Assembly (NCBI RefSeq): GCF_002835465.1
Contig: NZ_PIZM01000001.1
Coordinates: forward strand, 310,001 to 374,000
Source of the DNA: Psychromonas sp. psych-6C06
GTDB taxonomy: Bacteria; Pseudomonadota; Gammaproteobacteria; Enterobacterales; Psychromonadaceae
Direction of reading: 5' to 3'
Length of the DNA stretch: 64,000 bases
The notes under the pieces are model-generated. The model made no database searches. It was given only the letters and a program-made list of their open reading frames with translations, and was not told the origin of the DNA. A program made the position numbers and the translations under genes. Below, piece after piece: positions 8,501 to 16,093 of the stretch (position 1 is the first letter of the stretch; every line of letters begins with the position of its first letter).

Positions 8501-9374
8501 TTAAGCCTATATTAAATTGCTTAGCCAGTAAGCATAAAGCTTTTAATTTAGGGACAATCTCATCCATCACGCGGTTTTTGTGGGAAAACTCATAACGTGG
8601 ATGAATTGCTGAGAGTTTAATGGAGATACCAGGCACTCTTCGAGGATCATTCCTACCTGAATTTTGTGCTACTTCGCCAATGGTTTTTATTGCACCTTCA
8701 TAGGCTTCATAATAGCGTTGTGCATCTTGGCTGTTTCGTGCGCCTTCTCCAAGCATATCATAGGAGTAAACGTAACCCTGTTGCTCTTTGGATGCAGCGC
8801 GCTCTGTTGCTGCCTGTATAGTTTCGCCCATCACAAACTGTTGTCCCATCACTTTCATCGCGTAATTCATCGATTTTCGAATAACGGGCTCTCCAAGACG
8901 TCCAACGGTTTTTTTTAATAACCCCATTTGCCCTTGGTTACGTTTATCTGCATAACTTACCATCGAGCCGGTCAGTAATAATCCCCACGATGAGGCATTA
9001 ACAAAGAGTGAGTCACTGTGTCCTAAGTGACTACTCCATTGCCCCTGTGAGATCTTATCGCGTATTAATTCATCTTGTGTACGTTTATCGGGAACGCGCA
9101 ATAACGCTTCTGCTAAACACATTAGTACAACGCCTTCTTCAGATGAGAGGGAGTATTCATTGAGCAGCGCGTCGATGGCGTTATTACCTTGTTGTGCTTT
9201 GCGTATATTTAAAACTAATTTACGTGCGCGCTCCCATGCTCTGCTACGTGCGCTGACATTAATTTCAGCTTCAGGTAATAATTGGTCAACGGCAATGCTT
9301 TCATCAATGCGATAAAACGTACGAATTTTTTCTCTGATTGGACAATCGGTAATTAATGAATCACTAAAAAGCAT
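5547..9374 (-). CDS. putA: Bifunctional proline dehydrogenase / P5C dehydrogenase PutA
   Basis: 1275-residue PutA, which oxidises proline to glutamate in two steps. The FAD-dependent proline dehydrogenase barrel (roughly residues 150-480) shows GISIKLSAIHPRYE, VDAEESERLEISLDII, RLVKGAYWDAEIK and RIYAPVGQHESLLAYLVRRL. The aldehyde dehydrogenase domain (roughly 560-1030) shows ISPWNFPLAIFLGQ, FTGSTQTG, IAETGGQNCMIV, the nucleophile in SAGQRCSALR, and PFGGRGLSGTGPKAGG. About 200 C-terminal residues form the extra domain of long PutAs. The protein starts MLFSDSLITD, without the N-terminal ribbon-helix-helix repressor domain of enterobacterial PutA, so it should not repress its own gene. AAGGAG precedes the start. 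No proline permease gene is adjacent. Confidence 0.95.
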   Translation of the reverse strand: MLFSDSLITDCPIREKIRTFYRIDESIAVDQLLPEAEINVSARSRAWERARKLVLNIRKAQQGNNAIDALLNEYSLSSEEGVVLMCLAEALLRVPDKRTQDELIRDKISQGQWSSHLGHSDSLFVNASSWGLLLTGSMVSYADKRNQGQMGLLKKTVGRLGEPVIRKSMNYAMKVMGQQFVMGETIQAATERAASKEQQGYVYSYDMLGEGARNSQDAQRYYEAYEGAIKTIGEVAQNSGRNDPRRVPGISIKLSAIHPRYEFSHKNRVMDEIVPKLKALCLLAKQFNIGLTVDAEESERLEISLDIIEAVFTDSDLGNWQGFGIALQAYQKRAIFVVDWLRDLTLRSNRKMMVRLVKGAYWDAEIKKAQKDGLSHFPVFTRKSSTDVSYHACANKLLAYRDTLYPQFATHNAYTAATIIELAGDDKAGFEFQCLHGMGDALYDQIVTQENIQCRIYAPVGQHESLLAYLVRRLLENGANSSFVNAIVDESKPVESLLEDPVEKTQRLKTKYNQQITLPINLYRNEGGQGRANAKGLDLSDINDLSNLKDKLDYWLNKQQVMATSLPDQANIVVNPANHQEIIGHHHTTNKNEMLTMISNAQDAFTPWSATPVTERAALLCRIADILERHQEELIGLCIKEAGKVAQDGIDEVREAVDFCRYYAERALELSEDERLEPRGVVLCISPWNFPLAIFLGQIAAAIATGNTVLAKPAEQTSLIALRTLTLMHSVGLPEHVVQTVIAPGSKVGKYIVSDPRIQTVMFTGSTQTGTLISKILATRGGDQVPLIAETGGQNCMIVDSTALPEQVVDDVISSGFQSAGQRCSALRVLFLQEDIADNVINMLIGALAELHIGDPAKLSTDIGPVIDQKALQALNAHADDMQKNGKLLYQCSLSDDVIDSQGHFFFAPRLYEVDSIERLKQEVFGPCVHIIRFKGDQIESVIEQINSTRFGLTMGIHTRIEHRAHELASLSRAGNIYINRNMIGAIVGVQPFGGRGLSGTGPKAGGPSYLLRLVKEKSTPDTNPNNSCESKLAALPEDKQSEQQAILMMNNANSAERQWRETALNTRISHVRQLLAKIAHVEIVDDLADDLNRTLASARAQLIDIDKRLKKPTSLPGPTGESNTLYLESRGNIVCYADEGVSFHYWVQSIVTALATGNSVITVVSDLFYHEALALREKFVATGADENVFQVAKLVHFDTILSHPDLSGVVVDGSSESKQYVSDKLAQRDGAILPVISSEYFDNLIQRLVTEKTVSIDTTASGGNTSLMTLIEDD

Positions 9375-9616
9375 GGCTATCTCCTTCTATTCGAGATGGG
9401 TATTAGATAAATTATTAATACGACTACTGTAGGTGAATAGATTTGGAATAGGTTGTTTTTATTAGTATATATTTAAATTTTGTGAGTCTTAATGGGGATT
9501 TGAAAGATGCAGTAGCGACAAGTAACTACTATCTGTATGCTGTTCATAAAAGCGTCTAAAACAGCTTTAGGTTATTGAAGGTTTTACCCTATGCTTTACG
9601 CGGAAACCTCATTTAT

Positions 9617-9649
9617 ATGGGGCCACTTTCAGTTTGAAAGTGGCCCCAT
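9617..9649 (-). terminator. Strong intergenic hairpin
   Basis: Perfect 15-bp stem (arms 9617-9631 and 9635-9649, core GGGGCCACTTTC) with a 3-nt loop, 12 bp after the stop of the radical SAM gene and before putA. There is no T-run on either side, so it may act as a message-stabilising or Rho-type end rather than a classical terminator. Confidence 0.65.
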
Positions 9650-9661
9650 TGTTCATTACTT

Positions 9662-11254
9662 CTATTGCATGTGCTGTTTTTGGCGCTGTAACAATTTGCT
9701 TTGCGTCGTTACTTTCTTTTCAAGGCCTGCATAAAGGTTGAGTGTATCAAAGTGTCCTTTTAACCTTGAAGAGGCATAATCTAGCTTAATTTTTTCGATG
9801 ATCAAAGCATGCTTTTCTGGGAATAAAGCTTCAACTGCCTGTGACATTAGCTCATATAAACGTTTTAGATTGATCTTATGGGTTTGGTCTGTCTTATCAA
9901 ATAACCAGTTTGAAATTGCCATAAAATCATCAAACGGGCTACTTGACAAAATATGTGGTAACGAGTGTTTAAAGCGACCTGAGTTACCTATCATATCCCA
10001 GTAGCGAGCAAAACGATTAACCAGTTGCATGGTTGCAAAGTCGACGCGATCCGTACTTAAAATATTAAACGGAGGCAATGGGCTAAAACGTAGATCAAAG
10101 CTTTCAGTGTGCCTAATCACAGGTGTTCCTTTGAGGCGTTTTAAAATACCCATCTGAATTTCATGTGGCTGACACTGATATAATTCATCAAAACTCAGTT
10201 TAAAGCTTTCAAGGGTTTCACCGGGTAGACCAAAAATAAGATCAGCATGAATATGTGCAGTTGTGTGTTCTTTTAACCACAATAAATTTTTTTTAGATTT
10301 ATCGTTATTTTGTTTACGGCTAATATTCTCTTGTACTTGTTGGTCAAACGTCTGAATACCGACTTCAAACTGTAAGCTTCCTTCGGGAAATTGCGATAGC
10401 ATCTCTTTGAGTTTTCTTGGAAGATGATCAGGCACAACTTCAAAATGTAAGTAGAGGTTATCGGTCATTCTATCCAAGAAAAACTGCAAAATTTTCATTG
10501 AAGTGTTGATATCTAAATTAAAAGTACGATCAATAAATTTAAAATTACGCGCACCTCGTTCATATAACACTTCCATCTCTTTTAGAAACAGCGTTAGCTC
10601 GTAGGGATTTGATTTGGTATCTAAAGAAGATAAACAAAATTCGCACTTAAACGGGCAGCCACGTGAAGCTTCCACATACAAAATACGATTCTTTAAATCT
10701 TCATCACTGTAATATTGATAGGGCATTTCAATATCGGTTAGTTGCACGGCTTTCGATTTTTGAATTTTTTGTTGTGGAATATTATCACTGATAATATCCT
10801 GGCATAACTCGTAAAAGCTGAGCTCTGCTTCACCGGTTAAAACATAATCCGCCACTTGCACAATTGCCTGTTGTTCTGTTTCATAGCTCACCTCTGGCCC
10901 ACCGAGCACTACCTTCACCTCTGGCGCAATTACCTTTAATAGATTAACAACATTCGTTGTTTCGACGATGTTCCAGATATAAACACCAAAACCAACAATG
11001 TGAGGTTTAGATTCTAAAATTTTTTCAACAATATCTATAGGGCGGGTTTGGATAACAAACTCTTTGATTTCACAGCAATCCTGTAACTCTTTTAGGTTGG
11101 CATAGAGGTAGCGTAACCCTAAACTCGCATGAATAAACTTGGCATTAAGTGTCGCTAGTACGATCTTAGGAGAGGAGATAGCACCTGTATTTAAAGCCAT
11201 ATCTGCATTGCTATTGGTCTGCATAATGGTGAGTTCATTGTTGAATTGCTGCAT
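9662..11254 (-). CDS. B12-binding radical SAM protein (DUF4080 type)
   Basis: 530-residue protein with an N-terminal cobalamin-binding domain (KIVLATLNAKFIHASLGLRYLYANL, cited in parts; VGFGVYIWN, VVLGGPEVSYE) and a radical SAM domain whose cluster motif is SRGCPFKCEFCLSS (CxxxCxxC), followed by RTFNLD and a DLIFGLPGE strand. The C-terminal part resembles DUF4080. Members use S-adenosylmethionine and a 4Fe-4S cluster; the substrate of this subfamily is not known. The start is uncertain: Met codons at residues 1, 11 and 19 all lack a strong ribosome binding site. It lies downstream of gsk on the same strand, about 95 bp away. Confidence 0.85.
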   Translation of the reverse strand: MQQFNNELTIMQTNSNADMALNTGAISSPKIVLATLNAKFIHASLGLRYLYANLKELQDCCEIKEFVIQTRPIDIVEKILESKPHIVGFGVYIWNIVETTNVVNLLKVIAPEVKVVLGGPEVSYETEQQAIVQVADYVLTGEAELSFYELCQDIISDNIPQQKIQKSKAVQLTDIEMPYQYYSDEDLKNRILYVEASRGCPFKCEFCLSSLDTKSNPYELTLFLKEMEVLYERGARNFKFIDRTFNLDINTSMKILQFFLDRMTDNLYLHFEVVPDHLPRKLKEMLSQFPEGSLQFEVGIQTFDQQVQENISRKQNNDKSKKNLLWLKEHTTAHIHADLIFGLPGETLESFKLSFDELYQCQPHEIQMGILKRLKGTPVIRHTESFDLRFSPLPPFNILSTDRVDFATMQLVNRFARYWDMIGNSGRFKHSLPHILSSSPFDDFMAISNWLFDKTDQTHKINLKRLYELMSQAVEALFPEKHALIIEKIKLDYASSRLKGHFDTLNLYAGLEKKVTTQSKLLQRQKQHMQ

Positions 11255-11349
11255 AGGGTTCGTTTCTTTTGTGTCGTTTAAATTAGCGCTTAATAATACA
11301 GTAATTGAAAACCATATTCAGTACTCGGTTTTTTATTATTGTTTCTAGT

Positions 11350-12654
11350 TTATCGTTCCCAATACGCTTCTTCCAAACTGTCCTCTTTTTCTGGTAATCC
11401 CTTTGATAAACGGGGGCTATGCTGTGAAAGCACTTCATAGGCAACTCGATTAGCGTATTTACAGATTTGTGAAAAGGATGAATAACATAAACCATCGTTG
11501 ATATGCTTACTTGATCCGGGCACATTAAGTTTATGAAAATCATTAGAGGCTAAATCATGCAAGAGCGCTGATAATGCTGCATCACCGGCTCCATTAGTAT
11601 TGCTGATTATTTCAGGTCCACCCATATAAGGCGAGATATGCGCATAAACCTTAAGAGGATCTTGGCAGTGTTGCTTTAGCATCGGACGAGAGAATTCAAA
11701 ACGGTTAAACTCTGGTATTTTCCCCGGTAATAAAGTATGAGAGGTTTCTCGTTTTAAACTATTTTCAGTGTAACCGGCCATATATAACCCTATTGGTCCA
11801 GCGGTGGTAAGCACTAAATCACATAACTCCAGCGCTGCCTCACTGGCTAACAAAGGGTCTTTGAAGCCAGTTAATGCTTCGCCTTCATCTTCATTCATCG
11901 CTAATATATCAACGTTATTTTTAATGAAATCTTTCCACCATTGTGGATCACTTTCAATTAAAAATCGGGTACCTAGGGTTAAAACAACGGGCACATTTGT
12001 GAGTTTTGCATATTCTATTGCTTGTAATGTCGCTTCCGTAATCTGATCCCCTTCACTGGCGCGCATTAAATATGCAGTAAGCACTAATGCGGAGGCCCCT
12101 TGTATCAATGTTTGATTGATATAGATTGGACTCAATTGATCCATTGCCCCTTTACTGATCGCAAAGGTTCGCTCACCATTTTCTGAAATCAGTGTAAAAC
12201 AGCGGCCAATAGGGCCATCAACCGGTTGTAAATAGTTTAAATCAACCTTAGAAGAGGTATTACAAAGGTAACGATAGGCGTAACTGCCAACAGTGATATT
12301 TTTGCTCATGACTCCAAATAAAACTGACTTTGCATCTGCAAGTGTGGAGTAATTATGCACTGTGTTACCAATTGTTCCGCCGGCAAATTCACCACTAATG
12401 AGCTGTTTTTCCTGTAACTCTTCATATAATTGATGTGCACGTTGATCATTAATAAGCGTAGAGTTACCTTCTATAAGCTGATACTTATTGATAAGAGAGA
12501 TATCTACTTTTGCCTCTATATCAACTAAAATTTGGTCAATACCTACTATATAACCCGATGTTGCCGTTGGCACAGGGCGTAAACTCGCTAACAGAGGATC
12601 GTTACTGCTCACGGGGAAATAATGTTTAGATTTACGTTGTCCAGGAAACTTCAT
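11350..12654 (-). CDS. gsk: Inosine-guanosine kinase
   Basis: 434 residues, the same length as E. coli Gsk. PfkB/ribokinase fold: N-terminal MKFPGQRKSKHYFPV, the GGTIGNTVHN sugar-binding loop, and the C-terminal anion-hole/catalytic motif NTNGAGDAALSALLHD. It phosphorylates inosine and guanosine to IMP and GMP in purine salvage, using ATP, in the cytoplasm. It is the first gene of a probable two-gene unit with the radical SAM gene at 9662. Confidence 0.92.
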   Translation of the reverse strand: MKFPGQRKSKHYFPVSSNDPLLASLRPVPTATSGYIVGIDQILVDIEAKVDISLINKYQLIEGNSTLINDQRAHQLYEELQEKQLISGEFAGGTIGNTVHNYSTLADAKSVLFGVMSKNITVGSYAYRYLCNTSSKVDLNYLQPVDGPIGRCFTLISENGERTFAISKGAMDQLSPIYINQTLIQGASALVLTAYLMRASEGDQITEATLQAIEYAKLTNVPVVLTLGTRFLIESDPQWWKDFIKNNVDILAMNEDEGEALTGFKDPLLASEAALELCDLVLTTAGPIGLYMAGYTENSLKRETSHTLLPGKIPEFNRFEFSRPMLKQHCQDPLKVYAHISPYMGGPEIISNTNGAGDAALSALLHDLASNDFHKLNVPGSSKHINDGLCYSSFSQICKYANRVAYEVLSQHSPRLSKGLPEKEDSLEEAYWER

Positions 12655-12861
12655 CGGTTACTCGTCATAATTGTTTAATAGCGCTAACGATAGTCACTAT
12701 TAAATAAGATGTTTTAAACGGGGGATAAAAAGCGCAGAAGTTTAACACAAGCCACGAAAATACCAATTGCTTACTGTTCTAAGGTAACAATAAAGTTAAA
12801 TGTGTTTTAAGTTGATTCAGCTGAATTAACAATGAACCACTTATTGATTAAGGATTGAATT

Positions 12862-13167
12862 ATGAAAATGGTGTTTAGCAATGAAAATAGGTTTATTAGT
12901 AATAATGTAAAGAACTTAATTGAAGCACAGGGCATTGCTACTTTTATAAAAAATGAATTTTCACAGGGGGCAATTGGTGAAGTCTCAATGACCGATGCTT
13001 GGCCTGAAGTTTGGATTTTCGATGATGAAGACTTTAACCAAGCTATTGAAATTGTTGAGTGTTCTCAAACTGCTCACGCAGGGGAAGAATGGCTATGTAA
13101 CCATTGTGAGGAGGCTAATGATCCCTCTTTTGAAATTTGTTGGCATTGTCAGAATGATAGACAGTAA
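12862..13167 (+). CDS. DUF2007-like protein with C-terminal zinc ribbon
   Basis: 101 residues. The N-terminal part (about 1-70; MVFSNENRFISNNVKNLIEA, then GIATFIKNE and AWPEVWIFDDEDFNQA) matches the DUF2007 putative signal-transducing fold. The C-terminal part has EEWLCNHCEEANDPSFEICW followed by HCQ, a four-cysteine CxxC...CxxC zinc ribbon like the RanBP2 type. Both folds are often found together in small gammaproteobacterial proteins. No function is established. It is alone between gsk (divergent) and a 430-bp gap. Confidence 0.75.
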   Translation: MKMVFSNENRFISNNVKNLIEAQGIATFIKNEFSQGAIGEVSMTDAWPEVWIFDDEDFNQAIEIVECSQTAHAGEEWLCNHCEEANDPSFEICWHCQNDRQ

Positions 13168-13599
13168 ATATCGGAATATTACTTTTCAGGCGCATTATTT
13201 CGAATAGTATTTACCTAATTCCCCACCAACTTAAATTTAAGGCCGTTATAAGACAAGTAAGCATTGATGCTTCCGATACTTCGTTGTCGGCCACTGATTA
13301 CTGAAATTGCGAATTTTAATGCGAATAAACCCCATGACTATTGCGATATTTCAGATAAAAACACCATGTTTCATAATTTTATTTTTATCTGCATAAGACG
13401 GCGTTAATAGTTTTCTCGCTTCTTATGGTGGCTGCTTTGTGTCGCTAACGTTAAAATAGTACACAGTTCACATTCAGGCTCTTATCCTTTAATAATTGAT
13501 AGTTTAGTCAGCACTTTGGGTTTACCTTAGGTGGCGTAAAAAGTGATGCAAATAAGCCATTTAAAGGGAACAATAAGTATGTTTCCTCGAGGAAAAAAT
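13168..13599. other. Intergenic stretch without recognised features
   Basis: About 430 bp, AT-rich. No gene, strong hairpin or known repeat was recognised here. Confidence 0.4.
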
Positions 13600-13968
13600 A
13601 TGTCTAAAATAGTTAACATACTGTTATCTTTGAGTATTCTCTTGCCACTTCAAGTTATCGCTGTTGAAGATTATGATAATGAAGCTACTCCTGAAGTGAC
13701 TGAAGAGGTAGATGTTTATGATTACGATAATAATTCAGATAGTGCCCAAGAAGATGAGTCTGAAGTAAATGAAGAGGCATACAGAGAAGAAGAAAATAAT
13801 GAAACTCAAAGTGATACTGACAATTATGATTCCGACGAAGATATTTATAATGATTCAGAGCTTGAAGAACCTGAAGAAATTGAGCCTGATAGTAGTGAGT
13901 ATGAAAATTATAATGAATCGGATGAATTGCAATCTGATGATGAAAACGTCGACAATGATGAGTACTAA
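13600..13968 (+). CDS. Very acidic secreted protein of unknown function
   Basis: 122 residues from the ATG at 13600, chosen because GAGG lies 8 bp upstream and because it starts a clean signal peptide (MSKIVNILLSLSILLPLQV, cleavage near residue 22-23). An in-frame ATG at 13579 is an alternative. After the signal peptide the chain is almost entirely Asp, Glu, Asn, Ser and Tyr, for example YDNEATPEVTEEVDVYDYDN and NVDNDEY at the end. There is no cysteine, no repeat of fixed period and no known domain. It would be a disordered polyanion in the periplasm or outside, possibly cation-binding; that is only a guess from composition. Confidence 0.7.
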   Translation: MSKIVNILLSLSILLPLQVIAVEDYDNEATPEVTEEVDVYDYDNNSDSAQEDESEVNEEAYREEENNETQSDTDNYDSDEDIYNDSELEEPEEIEPDSSEYENYNESDELQSDDENVDNDEY

Positions 13969-14052
13969 ATTGGCGTCATAAAAAAGGAATTTTAATTTTA
14001 TGTACCATTAGTCACTTGTTGGCCTGATAAATCTACCAAGGAAGTATCATCA

Positions 14053-15270
14053 GTGATTCACGTTTCGCAAAAGAGAGCAGCTAGAAGCCAAGTTATTGAG
14101 GTGTTTTTAGCATTTTTAAAACTAGGCCTCACTTCATTTGGTGGGCCGATTGCCCACATTGGTTTTTTTAGATCAGAGTTAGTAGCTCGCCGCGGTTGGC
14201 TAACTGAAAGCCAATTTTCTCAACTACTTGCTATTTGCCAATTCATACCTGGGCCAGCAAGTAGCCAATTAGGCTTTTGTATTGGTTTACACCGCGCAGG
14301 ATGGCTGGGCGCATTAGCAGCATTTTTAGCATTTACACTTCCTTCTGTATTACTATTGATTGCATTTGCAACCGCTTTACCGCTACTTTCTAGCCCAATT
14401 GGAGTGGCCGTTATTCATGGTTTAAAGCTGGTGGCCTGTGCAATTGTTGCCGATGCGGTGTTAGGCATGTCGCAAAAGCTTTGTCCTGATCTAAAACGAA
14501 AAATAATCGCCATATTAGTCATGATATCGTTGATGCTGTTTTCTACTGCATGGGCATCTTTATTAGTCATTCTACTGGCTGCAGTTGTGGGTGTTATCTT
14601 TTTACCTAATACACCTTGCACGACTGAGCAAAGCCATATACATATCCCATTTGGTCGAAAACTCGGTGGCTTTTTGTTATTGCTTTTTGGCATATTACTG
14701 ATTGCTTTGCCGTTATTGGTGTCTATGGATAACGCATTCTTTGCGGTTGCAGATGCTTTTTATCGCGCGGGGGCATTGGTTTTTGGCGGAGGGCATGTTG
14801 TTTTACCATTGTTACAGGAATCGACAGTGGGCGCTGGTTGGCTAACGCAGGATCAATTCTTAGCAGGATATGGTGCCTCTCAAGCGATTCCTGGGCCAAT
14901 GTTCGCTTTTTCTGCTTACCTTGGTACGCTGTTATTTGATGGTGAAAACCCTTGGTTGATAGCAACAACCGCATTATGTTTTATGTTTATTCCTGGGTTT
15001 TTGTTAGTGGCAGGCTGTTTGCCCTTTTGGCGGGCCATATCACGAAATCAGTCTGCTACTCGTGCTATTACTGCGGTGAACGCGGCCGTAGTCGGTCTGT
15101 TGGGCGCGGCACTTTATCACCCAATAATGACATCTGGTATTTCCAATTTTACCGACTTAGTTATTGTAGTGGTCGCTTTTTCGGTTCTCGTTAAATGGCG
15201 TATATCACCATTATTGCTGGTCATAGGATGTGTAGTTGCAAGCGTGGTAATGGAGGTAGTATTACGATGA
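14053..15270 (+). CDS. chrA: Chromate transporter, two-domain
   Basis: 405-residue membrane protein of the CHR family, with two homologous halves. The first half shows LGLTSFGGPIAHIGFFRSEL and FIPGPASSQLGF; the second half repeats the pattern as GALVFGGGHVVLPLLQES and QAIPGPMFAFSAYLG. These FGG(P/G)xxH and PGP motifs are diagnostic. It exports chromate or a related oxyanion across the inner membrane. The start is a GTG at 14053 with AAGGAAG upstream. The stop overlaps the next start (ATGA), so the YjbR-type gene is coupled to it. Confidence 0.9.
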   Translation: MIHVSQKRAARSQVIEVFLAFLKLGLTSFGGPIAHIGFFRSELVARRGWLTESQFSQLLAICQFIPGPASSQLGFCIGLHRAGWLGALAAFLAFTLPSVLLLIAFATALPLLSSPIGVAVIHGLKLVACAIVADAVLGMSQKLCPDLKRKIIAILVMISLMLFSTAWASLLVILLAAVVGVIFLPNTPCTTEQSHIHIPFGRKLGGFLLLLFGILLIALPLLVSMDNAFFAVADAFYRAGALVFGGGHVVLPLLQESTVGAGWLTQDQFLAGYGASQAIPGPMFAFSAYLGTLLFDGENPWLIATTALCFMFIPGFLLVAGCLPFWRAISRNQSATRAITAVNAAVVGLLGAALYHPIMTSGISNFTDLVIVVVAFSVLVKWRISPLLLVIGCVVASVVMEVVLR

Positions 15271-15629
15271 ATTATGAGGAATTTAATCAATACTGTGGCT
15301 CTTTTGCCGCAACAAGTTATGTCGTGCAGTGGGGAAACTCCCATGTTTGGAAAGTGGCAGGTAAAGTATTTGCCATTGGAGGTTGGGGAAAAGACAAACA
15401 ACTCGCTTTTACCTTTAAGACATCAGAGCAAAATTATTATTTTTTAAGTGAGTGCGAGGGTTATATACCTGCTCCCTATTTTGCTAATCGTGGCATGAAA
15501 TGGATCCAACTAATTGATAACAGTAAAGATGAAGATTTAAAGTATTATCTTAGTGAGTCATATCGGTTAGTATCCTTGGGTCTGAGCAAAAGCAAACAAA
15601 AAGAGTTGGGCCTTAACCAAAAGAAGTAG
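15267..15629 (+). CDS. MmcQ/YjbR family protein
   Basis: 120 residues. MNYEEFNQYCGSFAATSYVV at the start, then WGNSHVWKVAGKVFAIGGW and GMKWIQL, typical of the MmcQ/YjbR family (CyaY-like fold, proposed to bind DNA). The start at 15267 is chosen over upstream codons because GGAGGT lies just ahead and it overlaps the chrA stop by 4 bp. The coupling to a chromate transporter is an operon arrangement, not evidence of a shared function. Confidence 0.85.
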   Translation: MNYEEFNQYCGSFAATSYVVQWGNSHVWKVAGKVFAIGGWGKDKQLAFTFKTSEQNYYFLSECEGYIPAPYFANRGMKWIQLIDNSKDEDLKYYLSESYRLVSLGLSKSKQKELGLNQKK

Positions 15630-15717
15630 GGATTGATAGCAAACGAAATAAATAGATCAGCTATTTATCCAGATTGGTATGATATTTAAATGTAATGAAT
15701 AGGATTATTAAAACAGT

Positions 15718-15936
15718 ATGAGAGAGTCGTTAAGAACAAAAATAATTGATATTTGTGATAAAAAGATTCAAAGCAAAGGTGATAACGTTGGTTTGTCATT
15801 TTATGCTTTTTTTGCCAATAAAAATGATAACCCTGAATTACTAATGGAAGCTGCGACGTGGTGGATAGAAACACATCAACTAGACCATTTTGTGAAAGCA
15901 CATAAAATAAAAGAGATGGTACAAGCTGGTTTATAG
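15718..15936 (+). CDS. Small conserved protein, perhaps DUF6500
   Basis: 72 residues: begins MRESLRTKIIDICDKKI and contains GLSFYAFFANKNDNPELLME and TWWIETHQLDHF. I recall close relatives in marine gammaproteobacteria under DUF6500, but the family name is from memory and not certain. It is soluble, without signal peptide or metal-binding motif, and follows the YjbR-type gene by 88 bp on the same strand. The function is unknown. Confidence 0.65.
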   Translation: MRESLRTKIIDICDKKIQSKGDNVGLSFYAFFANKNDNPELLMEAATWWIETHQLDHFVKAHKIKEMVQAGL

Positions 15937-16093
15937 CTTAATGGTCAACGCAATTAAACCATGTCTAGTTTTATCACTATTTTGTCTTAATCATCACAAT
16001 AAAAAGTGCACTATTAGTCAAAGTTGGTGTCGTTATTAGCAAGCCTTAATTACCTTATTATCATTCACCAATAACGCTATGGAGTACCACGAA

